Origin: Helicobacter sp. | GTDB lineage: Bacteria > Campylobacterota > Campylobacteria > Campylobacterales > Helicobacteraceae | Assembly (NCBI GenBank): GCA_014799985.1 | Contig: JAAVGZ010000077.1 | Span: forward strand, 2,449-7,622 | Length of the DNA stretch: 5,174 bases | Reading direction: 5' to 3' | Shown here: positions 1 to 5,122 of the stretch, piece by piece | How positions within the stretch are numbered: position 1 is the first letter of the stretch | Layout: each line of letters opens with the position of its first letter | Notes under the pieces: model-generated | What the model was told of the DNA's origin: nothing | Database searches by the model: none | What the model saw: the letters and a program-made list of their open reading frames with translations, nothing else | Program-made: the position numbers and the translations under genes

Positions 1-1070
1 GACGCAATGTGCGTAATGCGCGCCGTTTTTTCGAGCGTTTTGAACTTCTCAACGACAACCGAGCCCGGCTTGCTCACCTTCGCGAGGTCGTTGCGCCCCA
101 AATCGACAAGCATCAGATGTTCGGCATTCTCCTTGACATCATTAAGCAAGCGCGATTCGAGCACTCTGTCCTCCTCGCGGTCAGCACCGCGCGGGCAACT
201 GCCCGCAATCGGGCGCAAGGTGAGCTTATCATTATCGAGCTTGACCATAATCTCGGGGCTCGCGCCTAGCAACACAAACGCGTCAAAGTCGCAATAGAAC
301 ATATAGGGGCTCGGGTTTTCGTGTCGCAAGTTTTTGTAGGCTTCGAGCGGCGGCAGGGTGGTGTGCACCTCGAGCGAGCGCGAGGGCACGCACTGCATGA
401 CATTGCCCTTGTAAATCTCGTCTTGAATCGTGCGCACGAAGTCCTGATAGGGAATCTCGTGGTCTATCACCTTCGCGCTGTGTTTCTGCGATGTCTTTGG
501 CGCATCGCTTTGTTGCAGCAAATCACAAAGGGAATCGAGGCGCTGCTGCGTGGGAACAAACGACTCGCCCGCATAGCTAAGGCAGAAGAGATGAGCGGAA
601 TCGTACAAATGGTCAAACACGAGAATCTCGCGCGGGAACACAAACGCGCAATCATAATGCGCAACGCGCTTGGGCGCACGAAAGGCGATGTTTTCGATTT
701 CGGAAAAAAACTCGAATCCCAAATAGCCGATGCCGCCAAGCGGGAGCGGGAAATCGAAGTCGGCTTGCACCTCTGGGGCAAACGAGCGAAAATGCGCGAG
801 CCACTCGAGATAGTCTTTTGTGTTATCGAGCGCGCTCAAATCATGCCTGCCCGATTCATCGAGCAAAAAATATTGCCCCGCGTCTTTGATGAGCATGAAA
901 GCGGGGGTGAGAACGAGCAAAGAATAGCGTCCGCGCCCGCTTTGCAGGCAGGCAGATTCGAGCAAAAACTTCCCCTTGAGCTTCTCAAAGGCGCTCAAGG
1001 GCGTGAGTGTGTGAGCCAAGATTTTTTTGTGAATCAACTGCCCACGTGACGTGGGGGCAAGCGGCAACAT
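1..1070 (-). CDS. trpE: Anthranilate synthase component I (TrpE), 3' end cut off by window edge
   Basis: TrpE converts chorismate to anthranilate, the first committed step of tryptophan synthesis, using ammonia supplied by the glutamine amidotransferase subunit. Translating the minus strand from ATG 1070-1068 gives 356 uninterrupted codons running off the left edge. Near the N-terminus is LLES (residues 36-39) followed ten residues later by Ser50, the LLESx10S motif tied to tryptophan feedback inhibition; it favours TrpE over PabB. The chorismate-binding domain then shows GNVMQCVPSR, GASPEI (269-274), RPIAGSCPRG (from 286), VDLGRND (322-328) and the start of the RITHIAS motif at the edge. TrpE is usually near 500 residues, so roughly the last quarter is missing. 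The ATG overlaps the stop of the upstream regulator by one base, with an AAAGAGG ribosome site inside that gene. Identification is from motifs seen directly; feedback inhibition is inferred. Confidence 0.96.
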   Translation of the reverse strand, partial: MLPLAPTSRGQLIHKKILAHTLTPLSAFEKLKGKFLLESACLQSGRGRYSLLVLTPAFMLIKDAGQYFLLDESGRHDLSALDNTKDYLEWLAHFRSFAPEVQADFDFPLPLGGIGYLGFEFFSEIENIAFRAPKRVAHYDCAFVFPREILVFDHLYDSAHLFCLSYAGESFVPTQQRLDSLCDLLQQSDAPKTSQKHSAKVIDHEIPYQDFVRTIQDEIYKGNVMQCVPSRSLEVHTTLPPLEAYKNLRHENPSPYMFYCDFDAFVLLGASPEIMVKLDNDKLTLRPIAGSCPRGADREEDRVLESRLLNDVKENAEHLMLVDLGRNDLAKVSKPGSVVVEKFKTLEKTARITHIA

Positions 1071-1747
1071 TAACTATTTGCCTCTTTGGGGTAGCAAAAG
1101 CGATAGCCTCTGCGGCGCACGGTTTCGATTGTCGCGATGTTGAGCGGCTTGTCCATTTTTTGGCGAATCTGGTTAATCGCCACCTCAATCACATTGGGAG
1201 TTACGAGCTCGGGCTCTTCCCAAATCGCATCGAGCAGCTGTTCCTTAGACACGATTTGGTCGCGATGACGTGCGAGATGTGTGAGCACCTCAAATGGCTT
1301 GCCCTTGAGCTCGATTTCTTCGCCGTTATAGGTAATTTTTTCTTCATCGGGGTTGATTGTGAGCGATTCGATTTCGATAAGGTTCGTGCCGCCAAAGCGC
1401 AATCGCGCCTCGATTCGAGCCACCAACACATCAAAATCAAAGGGCTTTTTGATATAGTCATCTGCCCCTGCGCGCAGCGCCTCTATCTCGCTTTCTTTGT
1501 CTTCGCGGTCTGAAAGAATCACGACAGCGGTGCGGGGAGACTTCGACTTCACGGGCATGATGATGTCGATTCCATTCCCATCGGGCAATGTCCAATCCGT
1601 GAGAACCAAGTCGTAATTGCGAATGCTGATGTAGTACTCGCCGTCTTTGAGATTCTCCGCCACATCGGCTTGATAATTGAGCTCTGCAAGCCCGTCTGCA
1701 AGGGTCTTGGTTAATGTGATTTCGTCTTCTATAATGAGTATGCGCAT
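1070..1747 (-). CDS. hsrA: Orphan OmpR-family response regulator, HsrA/CosR type
   Basis: This is a 225-residue cytoplasmic DNA-binding regulator. Residues 1-110 form a receiver domain with an acidic patch (E7, D8), Asp51 in YDLVLTDW, Ser79 and Lys101 before Pro102. Residues about 122-220 form an OmpR-type winged helix; the stretch from GKPFEVLTHLARHRDQIVSK to the end closely matches my recollection of H. pylori HsrA (HP1043) and Campylobacter CosR. Those are essential regulators of housekeeping, redox and oxidative-stress genes that work without a cognate kinase. Unlike HP1043 as I recall it, this receiver keeps a full set of phosphorylation residues and resembles CosR more. The ATG is fixed by AAAGGAG four bases upstream. 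No histidine kinase gene is adjacent, consistent with orphan status. It has its own promoter, and its stop overlaps the trpE start. The symbol cosR would fit equally well. Confidence 0.95.
   Translation of the reverse strand: MRILIIEDEITLTKTLADGLAELNYQADVAENLKDGEYYISIRNYDLVLTDWTLPDGNGIDIIMPVKSKSPRTAVVILSDREDKESEIEALRAGADDYIKKPFDFDVLVARIEARLRFGGTNLIEIESLTINPDEEKITYNGEEIELKGKPFEVLTHLARHRDQIVSKEQLLDAIWEEPELVTPNVIEVAINQIRQKMDKPLNIATIETVRRRGYRFCYPKEANS
1081..1087 (-). promoter_or_regulatory. Ribosome binding site of trpE, inside the regulator gene
   Basis: Read on the minus strand, AAAGAGG lies 10 nt before the trpE ATG at 1070, within the last codons of the regulator gene. Together with the TAATG stop/start overlap it supports translation of trpE from the same mRNA, probably coupled. 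The spacing is at the long end of normal. Confidence 0.6.
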
Positions 1748-1751
1748 ATAA

Positions 1752-1758
1752 CTCCTTT
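1752..1758 (-). promoter_or_regulatory. Ribosome binding site of the HsrA/CosR-like gene
   Basis: On the minus strand AAAGGAG lies 4 nt before the ATG at 1747. This is a near-consensus Shine-Dalgarno sequence and fixes that start. Confidence 0.8.
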
Positions 1759-1788
1759 GGCTCTAATGAGGTTGGTTGAATAGGAGCT

Positions 1789-1817
1789 ATTGTAGCATAT
1801 TTTTAGTTAATCTTAAA
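1789..1817 (-). promoter_or_regulatory. Sigma-70 promoter of hsrA, with possible HsrA half-site at -35
   Basis: On the minus strand a -10 TACAAT (1794-1789) is preceded by TGC, giving an extended -10. It is separated by exactly 17 bp from TTTAAG (1817-1812) at the -35 position. Transcription should start near 1782, giving a leader of roughly 35 nt. From memory, the H. pylori HP1043 target is a direct repeat built on TTTAAG with 5-bp spacing, often at or near -35, and HP1043 binds its own promoter. Here the first half-site is perfect, but the position of the second reads CTAAAA, only a partial match. Promoter role is fairly secure; autoregulation is inferred. Confidence 0.65.
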
Positions 1818-1853
1818 CTTTTTTGCGCGTTTTTGGCAGAAATTCTTCGCCCC

Positions 1854-1880
1854 GCGCCGCAAGCCCTAGCGCCGCAAGCC
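1854..1880. repeat. Two 12-bp direct repeats with 15-bp period between the unknown gene and hsrA
   Basis: GCGCCGCAAGCC occurs at 1854-1865 and again, identical, at 1869-1880, with a 3-bp spacer (CTA). It is G+C-rich against the AT-rich hsrA promoter next to it. It lies just past the stop codon of the 187-residue gene and, in that gene's frame, would encode LAALG-LAARG. It may be a duplicated gene tail or a neutral tandem duplication. Confidence 0.7.
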
Positions 1881-1887
1881 TCCGACA

Positions 1888-2451
1888 TCAAGCCTGCAAA
1901 TCAAGCATCATATCCACGCTTGGCGCTCGGTTTATCGGCGAATATTCCTGCTCATAGAGATGCCCCGATTCAATCAACACGCGCCTGCTAAACAAACGCT
2001 CCGTTTCGGGCGCTTGCTCCTCGAGCCCCTCGCGCGCATATTGCTGCCGCTCCTGCTGTGCGCGGCGCAACGAATCGTTGTTGCCATTTGGAACGAGATT
2101 CTTCACAATCGCCCATGCGCCATAGCTCTCATCGAGGTCGACAAAAAAGCCCGAGGATTGCACGGAATCGTTGTCGGCATCGCGCAACATCTGCTGTTCA
2201 AAAATCCGAAAATCTTGCTTCAATGTCTCGGTGTAGTCGCTATCTTTTGCCATTTTTTGCAAGATATTCACGGGCAGCATGAGATGATTGTTGCCCTCGT
2301 TTTTAAAGACATTGTTGGCATTCGGAATCCCCACTTCAATCTGCATTCCCGAAAATCTCTGCTTGAGATTCTGTAAAAGCGCATTCGCCTTGGGCGAGAT
2401 TCCCGAAAGGCTGTTGTAGCTTCGCATTGCTTTGTTGTTCCAAACTTGCAT
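1888..2451 (-). CDS. Unknown 187-residue protein, probably of the RpoN (flagellar) regulon
   Basis: I do not recognise this protein with certainty. It has no signal peptide, no membrane segment and no cysteine, and looks soluble. The N-terminal half (residues 15-90) has a short LSGISPKANALLQNLKQRF helix, a likely beta strand (MQIEVGI), then HLMLPVNILQKMAKDSDY and a charged helix. This layout recalls the DUF6033-type pattern of an SP-K helix and a later 'P..L.KMA.D' motif, but that is a loose memory match. Residues 97-120 hold a hydrophobic patch (GFFVDLDESYGAWAIVKNLV), and 126-152 form a charged Gln/Glu/Arg-rich helix. The ATG is well supported by AAAGGAG five bases upstream. A near-consensus sigma-54 promoter sits directly before the gene; in Helicobacter and Campylobacter such promoters mostly drive middle-class flagellar genes, so a flagellar or flagellum-secreted role is inferred. 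Absence of cysteine is common in flagellar export substrates but proves nothing. Confidence 0.85.
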   Translation of the reverse strand: MQVWNNKAMRSYNSLSGISPKANALLQNLKQRFSGMQIEVGIPNANNVFKNEGNNHLMLPVNILQKMAKDSDYTETLKQDFRIFEQQMLRDADNDSVQSSGFFVDLDESYGAWAIVKNLVPNGNNDSLRRAQQERQQYAREGLEEQAPETERLFSRRVLIESGHLYEQEYSPINRAPSVDMMLDLQA

Positions 2452-2456
2452 AGTCG

Positions 2457-2463
2457 CTCCTTT
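2457..2463 (-). promoter_or_regulatory. Ribosome binding site of the 187-residue unknown gene
   Basis: AAAGGAG on the minus strand lies 5 nt before the ATG at 2451. If the sigma-54 promoter starts transcription near 2464, this site sits at the very 5' end of the mRNA, giving an unusually short leader of about 13 nt. Confidence 0.75.
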
Positions 2464-2474
2464 GGAAAAACTTT

Positions 2475-2491
2475 AGCAAAGAGTGTTCCAA
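2475..2491 (-). promoter_or_regulatory. Sigma-54 (RpoN) promoter of the unknown gene
   Basis: The minus strand reads TTGGAACACTCTTTGCT. GG at 2489-2488 and GC at 2477-2476 are separated by exactly 10 bp, the invariant -24/-12 spacing, and both flanks (TTGGAAC, TTGCT) match the sigma-54 consensus. The predicted start is about 2464, just before the ribosome binding site. In Helicobacter and Campylobacter the activator would be the FlgR/FlgS system. Sequence match and position are seen; activity is inferred. Confidence 0.85.
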
Positions 2492-2496
2492 CACTC
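2481..2496. repeat. Perfect 7-bp inverted repeat over the -24 element
   Basis: GAGTGTT-CC-AACACTC is a perfect palindrome with a 2-bp centre; the central GG (minus strand) is the -24 GG of the sigma-54 promoter. The loop is too small for a stable RNA hairpin, and the site lies upstream of the predicted transcript start, so it is not a terminator of this transcript. It could be an operator for a dimeric protein, or chance built on the TTGGAACACTC part of the promoter. Confidence 0.6.
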
Positions 2497-2547
2497 ACCA
2501 ACCAAAAGATTATCGTCGACAAACAGCGCAAAGAAGCCTAAAAATGT

Positions 2548-3375
2548 TTAGTCATCTTCGAGCACAATGGGTTGCACGAAGGGCACATGCGTGCCCACAA
2601 CGGGAATCTTCTCTTGTTTGTATGTGTTCAAAAGCCGTGTGCGCGTGCGCGCAGCCAACGCGCCGTCATGGTCATAGGTTGTCGAAATCTGTGGCGCATG
2701 CGTCTGAACGGCGAAGTTGTGCAACAAATCGGCGAAGAAAACGAAGGTGTCGTCTTTGTAGGTGAATCGCACGGTGATGTGCCCCGGCGTGTGCCCATAC
2801 GCCGGAGACGCGGAGACGCGCAACGTGCTCTGGGGGAACAAGTCGATGTTGTGCTCGATAAAAATGCGCCTCTCGCCAAAGCTTTCAAACGCCTTGCGCG
2901 CCGTGTCGTTGTCGCTCTTTGCCCAAAAATCGTATTCTTTCTTGTCTATCATCAATGTCGCGTTGGGGAAATTGTTCTCGCCCCTTTCGTTCAAAATCGC
3001 GCCGACATGGTCGCCATGCCCATGCGTGATGAGGATATGCGTGATGTCGTCAAATTGCAGCCCGAGCTCGCGCAAAGCGCCTTGTAGCACCGCTGTGGTG
3101 CTCGCAAAGCCCGTGTCGACGAGCAGATTGTAATTGGGCGCTTTGACAAGCACGATATTGTGCTCGTTTATCGGCGCTCGATATTGATGAATCAGGCTCT
3201 TTTCTGCGTCCGTCTGGGGCAGCAAAATGCTTGTGTTGATGTCGCGCTTGGTGAGCGAAAGCACAATCACCTCGCTGCTGCCCATTTTCGCATGGTACAT
3301 CTCGACTTCTGCCCACGAGCAACAAAACAATAAACAAAACATAAGACAAGGCATAAAAATAGAAACGACACGCAC
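2548..3375 (-). CDS. Exported metallo-beta-lactamase-fold hydrolase (MPH/OPHC2/lactonase-like)
   Basis: This is a 275-residue protein read from GTG. Residues 1-22 form a signal peptide (Arg2, hydrophobic residues 4-19, SWA before the likely cleavage), so the mature enzyme is probably periplasmic. The fold has a full dinuclear metal site: HGHGDH at 118-123, His195 in GHTPGH, Asp216 in FFADLLHN as bridging ligand, and His263 in GTHVPF. The order GHTPGH, ADLLHN, a later Q-T-H-A-P and D-H-D-G-A segment, then G-T-H-x-P-F resembles methyl parathion hydrolase/OPHC2-like and lactonase-like members rather than true beta-lactamases. Substrate cannot be told from sequence. The GTG start is chosen because AAGGAG lies 6 bases upstream. 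A longer in-frame TTG start at 3423 would lie upstream of the -10 box and thus outside the predicted mRNA. It diverges from the zinc importer operon; co-control is possible. Confidence 0.9.
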   Translation of the reverse strand: MRVVSIFMPCLMFCLLFCCSWAEVEMYHAKMGSSEVIVLSLTKRDINTSILLPQTDAEKSLIHQYRAPINEHNIVLVKAPNYNLLVDTGFASTTAVLQGALRELGLQFDDITHILITHGHGDHVGAILNERGENNFPNATLMIDKKEYDFWAKSDNDTARKAFESFGERRIFIEHNIDLFPQSTLRVSASPAYGHTPGHITVRFTYKDDTFVFFADLLHNFAVQTHAPQISTTYDHDGALAARTRTRLLNTYKQEKIPVVGTHVPFVQPIVLEDD

Positions 3376-3381
3376 AATATT

Positions 3382-3387
3382 CTCCTT
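3382..3387 (-). promoter_or_regulatory. Ribosome binding site fixing the GTG start of the metallo-hydrolase
   Basis: AAGGAG on the minus strand, 6 nt before GTG at 3375. The next in-frame ATG, seven codons further on, falls inside the signal peptide and has no comparable site, so GTG is preferred. Confidence 0.75.
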
Positions 3388-3409
3388 CGCGCTTCTTTTA
3401 TTGATTCCG

Positions 3410-3439
3410 ATTATAACATGCAAGCGCCCACAAAATCAA
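3410..3439 (-). promoter_or_regulatory. Sigma-70 promoter of the metallo-hydrolase gene
   Basis: On the minus strand a perfect -10 TATAAT (3415-3410) is preceded by TGT, an extended -10. TTGATT (3439-3434) lies 18 bp upstream as the -35. The expected start is near 3403, about 28 nt before the GTG codon. Confidence 0.7.
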
Positions 3440-3446
3440 GTTTTAA

Positions 3447-3475
3447 GAGACAAATAAGTCCATATTTGCTACAAC
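3447..3475 (+). promoter_or_regulatory. Probable promoter of the znuACB operon
   Basis: GAGACA (3447-3452) lies 17 bp before TACAAC (3470-3475), which is preceded by TGC as an extended -10, the same TGCTACAA arrangement as in the hsrA promoter. An alternative -10 is TATATT at 3478-3483. A TTTAAG hexamer occurs just upstream at 3442-3447. I see no convincing full Zur or Fur operator, although zinc control would be expected. Confidence 0.45.
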
Positions 3476-3489
3476 TCTATATTTACAAC

Positions 3490-3494
3490 AAGGA
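3490..3494 (+). promoter_or_regulatory. Ribosome binding site of znuA
   Basis: AAGGA, 5 nt before the ATG at 3500. It supports this start, which is followed at once by a signal peptide. Confidence 0.65.
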
Positions 3495-3499
3495 TTCCA

Positions 3500-4354
3500 A
3501 TGCGTTTTTTATTTTTGTGCCTCATTAGCCTCGCATTTGCCAAGCCCATTGTGAGCGTCAGCATTCCTCCACAGGCATATTTTGTGCGTCAAATTGCGGG
3601 CGATTTGCTCGAGATTCAGGTTGTCATTCCGCCCAACACCGATGAGCACAACTTCGAGCTCAAGCCCCAGACCATGCAGGCGCTCGAAAAAAGCGATGTC
3701 TATTTCACGATTGGCTTGGAGCTAGAATCTGTCTTGCTGCCGAAGTTGCAACAATATCAAAATGTGCGGATTGTCCCGACCAACGAGGGGCTCGCGAGCC
3801 TGCCCAACATGCACGGCACACATCATCACGAACACGCGCACAAACCGCATGAACATGGCACAGACGACCCGCACACATGGCTAGACCCAATATTGGTGCA
3901 ACAACAAGCAAGAATTATCGCCGATTCTTTGGGCAGAATCTATCCCGAAAACGTCAAGATTTTTGAAAAAAACCTTGCCGATTTTAGCGCAAAACTTGCG
4001 CAACTTGACGCGCAGATTCGCGAGCAATTTAAGGGCAAAAGGTTCAGAGAATTTATCATCTACCACCCATCGTGGGGCTATTTTGCACATCGCTATGATT
4101 TGCGGCAGATTCCGATAGAGATTGAGGGCAAAGAACCCAAGCCGCGAGATTTGCAACGTCTCATGAAAACTATCGAAAGGGAGAACTTCCGCGCCATTTT
4201 TGTGCAGCAGGGCTTCCCCGATTCTCTTGCAAAAACCATTGCACAGAGTTGCCGAAGTTGCAATATCGAGATTCTCACGCTCGACCATCTCGCGGAGGAT
4301 TGGGAGCAGAATCTGCTCGAATCGGCGCGCAAGATTGCCCAAAGTTTGCAATGA
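3500..4354 (+). CDS. znuA: Zinc ABC transporter, periplasmic binding protein ZnuA
   Basis: ZnuA captures Zn2+ in the periplasm and delivers it to the ZnuBC importer. The 284-residue protein begins with a short signal peptide (residues 1-14, ending AFA). It has the cluster A-I binding-protein plan: N-terminal lobe with VSIPPQAYFVRQIAGD and His50 in DEHNFELKP; a His-rich loop at 105-119 (nine His in fifteen residues); His125 in DPHTWLDP; a long linking helix; and His189 in YHPSWGYFA. His50, His125 and His189 are the expected metal ligands, and Asp262 in TLDHLAEDW sits where an acidic fourth ligand occurs in relatives. The His-rich loop favours zinc over manganese. Length is near the family norm. 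znuC follows 15 nt downstream, so the two are co-transcribed. Metal choice is inferred from family features. Confidence 0.95.
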   Translation: MRFLFLCLISLAFAKPIVSVSIPPQAYFVRQIAGDLLEIQVVIPPNTDEHNFELKPQTMQALEKSDVYFTIGLELESVLLPKLQQYQNVRIVPTNEGLASLPNMHGTHHHEHAHKPHEHGTDDPHTWLDPILVQQQARIIADSLGRIYPENVKIFEKNLADFSAKLAQLDAQIREQFKGKRFREFIIYHPSWGYFAHRYDLRQIPIEIEGKEPKPRDLQRLMKTIERENFRAIFVQQGFPDSLAKTIAQSCRSCNIEILTLDHLAEDWEQNLLESARKIAQSLQ

Positions 4355-4369
4355 TTTAAAGAGGAGACG

Positions 4370-5122
4370 ATGCAGCTCTTTCATATCTCGCACCTAAACT
4401 ACCGCTATGACAACGAGGAGGTTTTGCATGACCTCAATCTTGCGTATCATGACGCAGATTTTCTTGGAATCATTGGACCAAATGGCGGCGGCAAGTCGAC
4501 ATTGATAAAAATCATCTTGTCGCTTTTGCCAACCAAAAATGCTGTTTTTTTAGACAATATCCAAAAAAAAGACATGGGTTATGTGCCGCAAAATACTTTG
4601 GCAAATCCAAACTTTCCCATTTGCGTTCTTGATGTCGTTTTGATGGGGCTCATTCACCAAAAAATCTGGGGATTCTATACCAAAAGCGACAGGCAAAAAG
4701 CCCTAGAGATTTTGCAAAAAGTCGGCATGCAAGATTATTGGGACAAGCGGATTGACACCCTAAGCGGCGGGCAGCGCCAACGCGTGTTTATCGCGCGCGC
4801 GCTCGTGAGCAAGAGCAAGCTCTTGTTGCTCGATGAGCCCACAGCGAGCCTCGATTCCAAAAGCGCCATTCAAATTTACGAGCTGCTGAATACATTGCAT
4901 AGCGAAGGAGTGGGAATCATCACAATCTGCCATGACATCAATCTCGTTCTTGCCTATTGCAACAAAATCGCCTATTGCAACAAACAGCTTTTTTTGCATG
5001 AAAACACCAAAGAACAATCCAAAACTGACTTTCTCAAACATCTTGAAAACAATCATCAACATTTTTGCTCTGTCGAGATGAGCCTAACAGAATCTCTTTG
5101 CGAAAGACATGAACATGGTTGA
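4370..5122 (+). CDS. znuC: Zinc ABC transporter, ATP-binding protein ZnuC
   Basis: This is the cytoplasmic ATPase that powers ZnuB. The 250-residue protein has all nucleotide-binding motifs: Walker A GPNGGGKST (36-44), Q-loop Gln74 in YVPQN, signature LSGGQ (131-135), Walker B LLLLDE (151-156) followed by PTASLD, and the H-loop His188 in ICHD. The NFPICVLDVVLMG segment after the Q-loop is typical of the metal-chelate (Znu/Mnt/Sit) branch. The ATG is preceded by AGAGGAG. The end carries a His/Glu/Asn-rich tail (HLENNHQHF, then HEHG at the C-terminus), which may bind metal or be neutral. Its last codons overlap the start of znuB, indicating coupled translation. Substrate is assigned from the neighbouring ZnuA. 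Confidence 0.95.
   Translation: MQLFHISHLNYRYDNEEVLHDLNLAYHDADFLGIIGPNGGGKSTLIKIILSLLPTKNAVFLDNIQKKDMGYVPQNTLANPNFPICVLDVVLMGLIHQKIWGFYTKSDRQKALEILQKVGMQDYWDKRIDTLSGGQRQRVFIARALVSKSKLLLLDEPTASLDSKSAIQIYELLNTLHSEGVGIITICHDINLVLAYCNKIAYCNKQLFLHENTKEQSKTDFLKHLENNHQHFCSVEMSLTESLCERHEHG

Noticed and set aside
321..1049. 242-codon open frame on the plus strand, with smaller ones at 7-297 and 9-269
   Set aside because: They lie opposite trpE, whose minus-strand frame carries LLESx10S, GASPEI, RPIAG and VDLGRND. The plus-strand products show no family pattern and no ribosome site.
1..1070. PabB (aminodeoxychorismate synthase) instead of TrpE
   Set aside because: The N-terminal LLESx10S tryptophan-binding motif favours TrpE, though the missing C-terminus leaves a small doubt.
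1007..1513. 168-codon plus-strand frame, also 1960-2376 (138 codons)
   Set aside because: Antisense to the HsrA/CosR-like gene and to the 187-residue gene respectively; both opposing genes have strong ribosome sites and promoters.
1820..1887. Intrinsic terminator after the 187-residue gene
   Set aside because: The G+C-rich repeats are direct, not inverted, and no U-run follows in the minus direction. Read-through into hsrA is possible.
2497..2547. Terminator after the metallo-hydrolase
   Set aside because: There is a short T-run near 2540 on the minus strand, but no stem precedes it; the 2481-2496 palindrome has only a 2-nt loop and no U-tract.
2572..3087. 171-codon plus-strand frame
   Set aside because: Antisense to the metallo-hydrolase with its intact metal motifs; a shadow frame.
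3408..3420. TTATAACATG as a Zur half-box between znuA and the metallo-hydrolase
   Set aside because: Only one half resembles the enterobacterial Zur box, the match falls on the -10 element of the divergent gene, and there is no symmetric partner.
3376..3423. Longer N-terminus for the metallo-hydrolase from TTG at 3423
   Set aside because: The TTG lies upstream of the TATAAT box at 3415-3410 and would not be in the mRNA. The added residues have no signal-peptide logic, and AAGGAG points to GTG 3375.
3881..4393. 170-codon minus-strand frame
   Set aside because: Antisense to znuA, which shows signal peptide, His-rich loop and all metal ligands.
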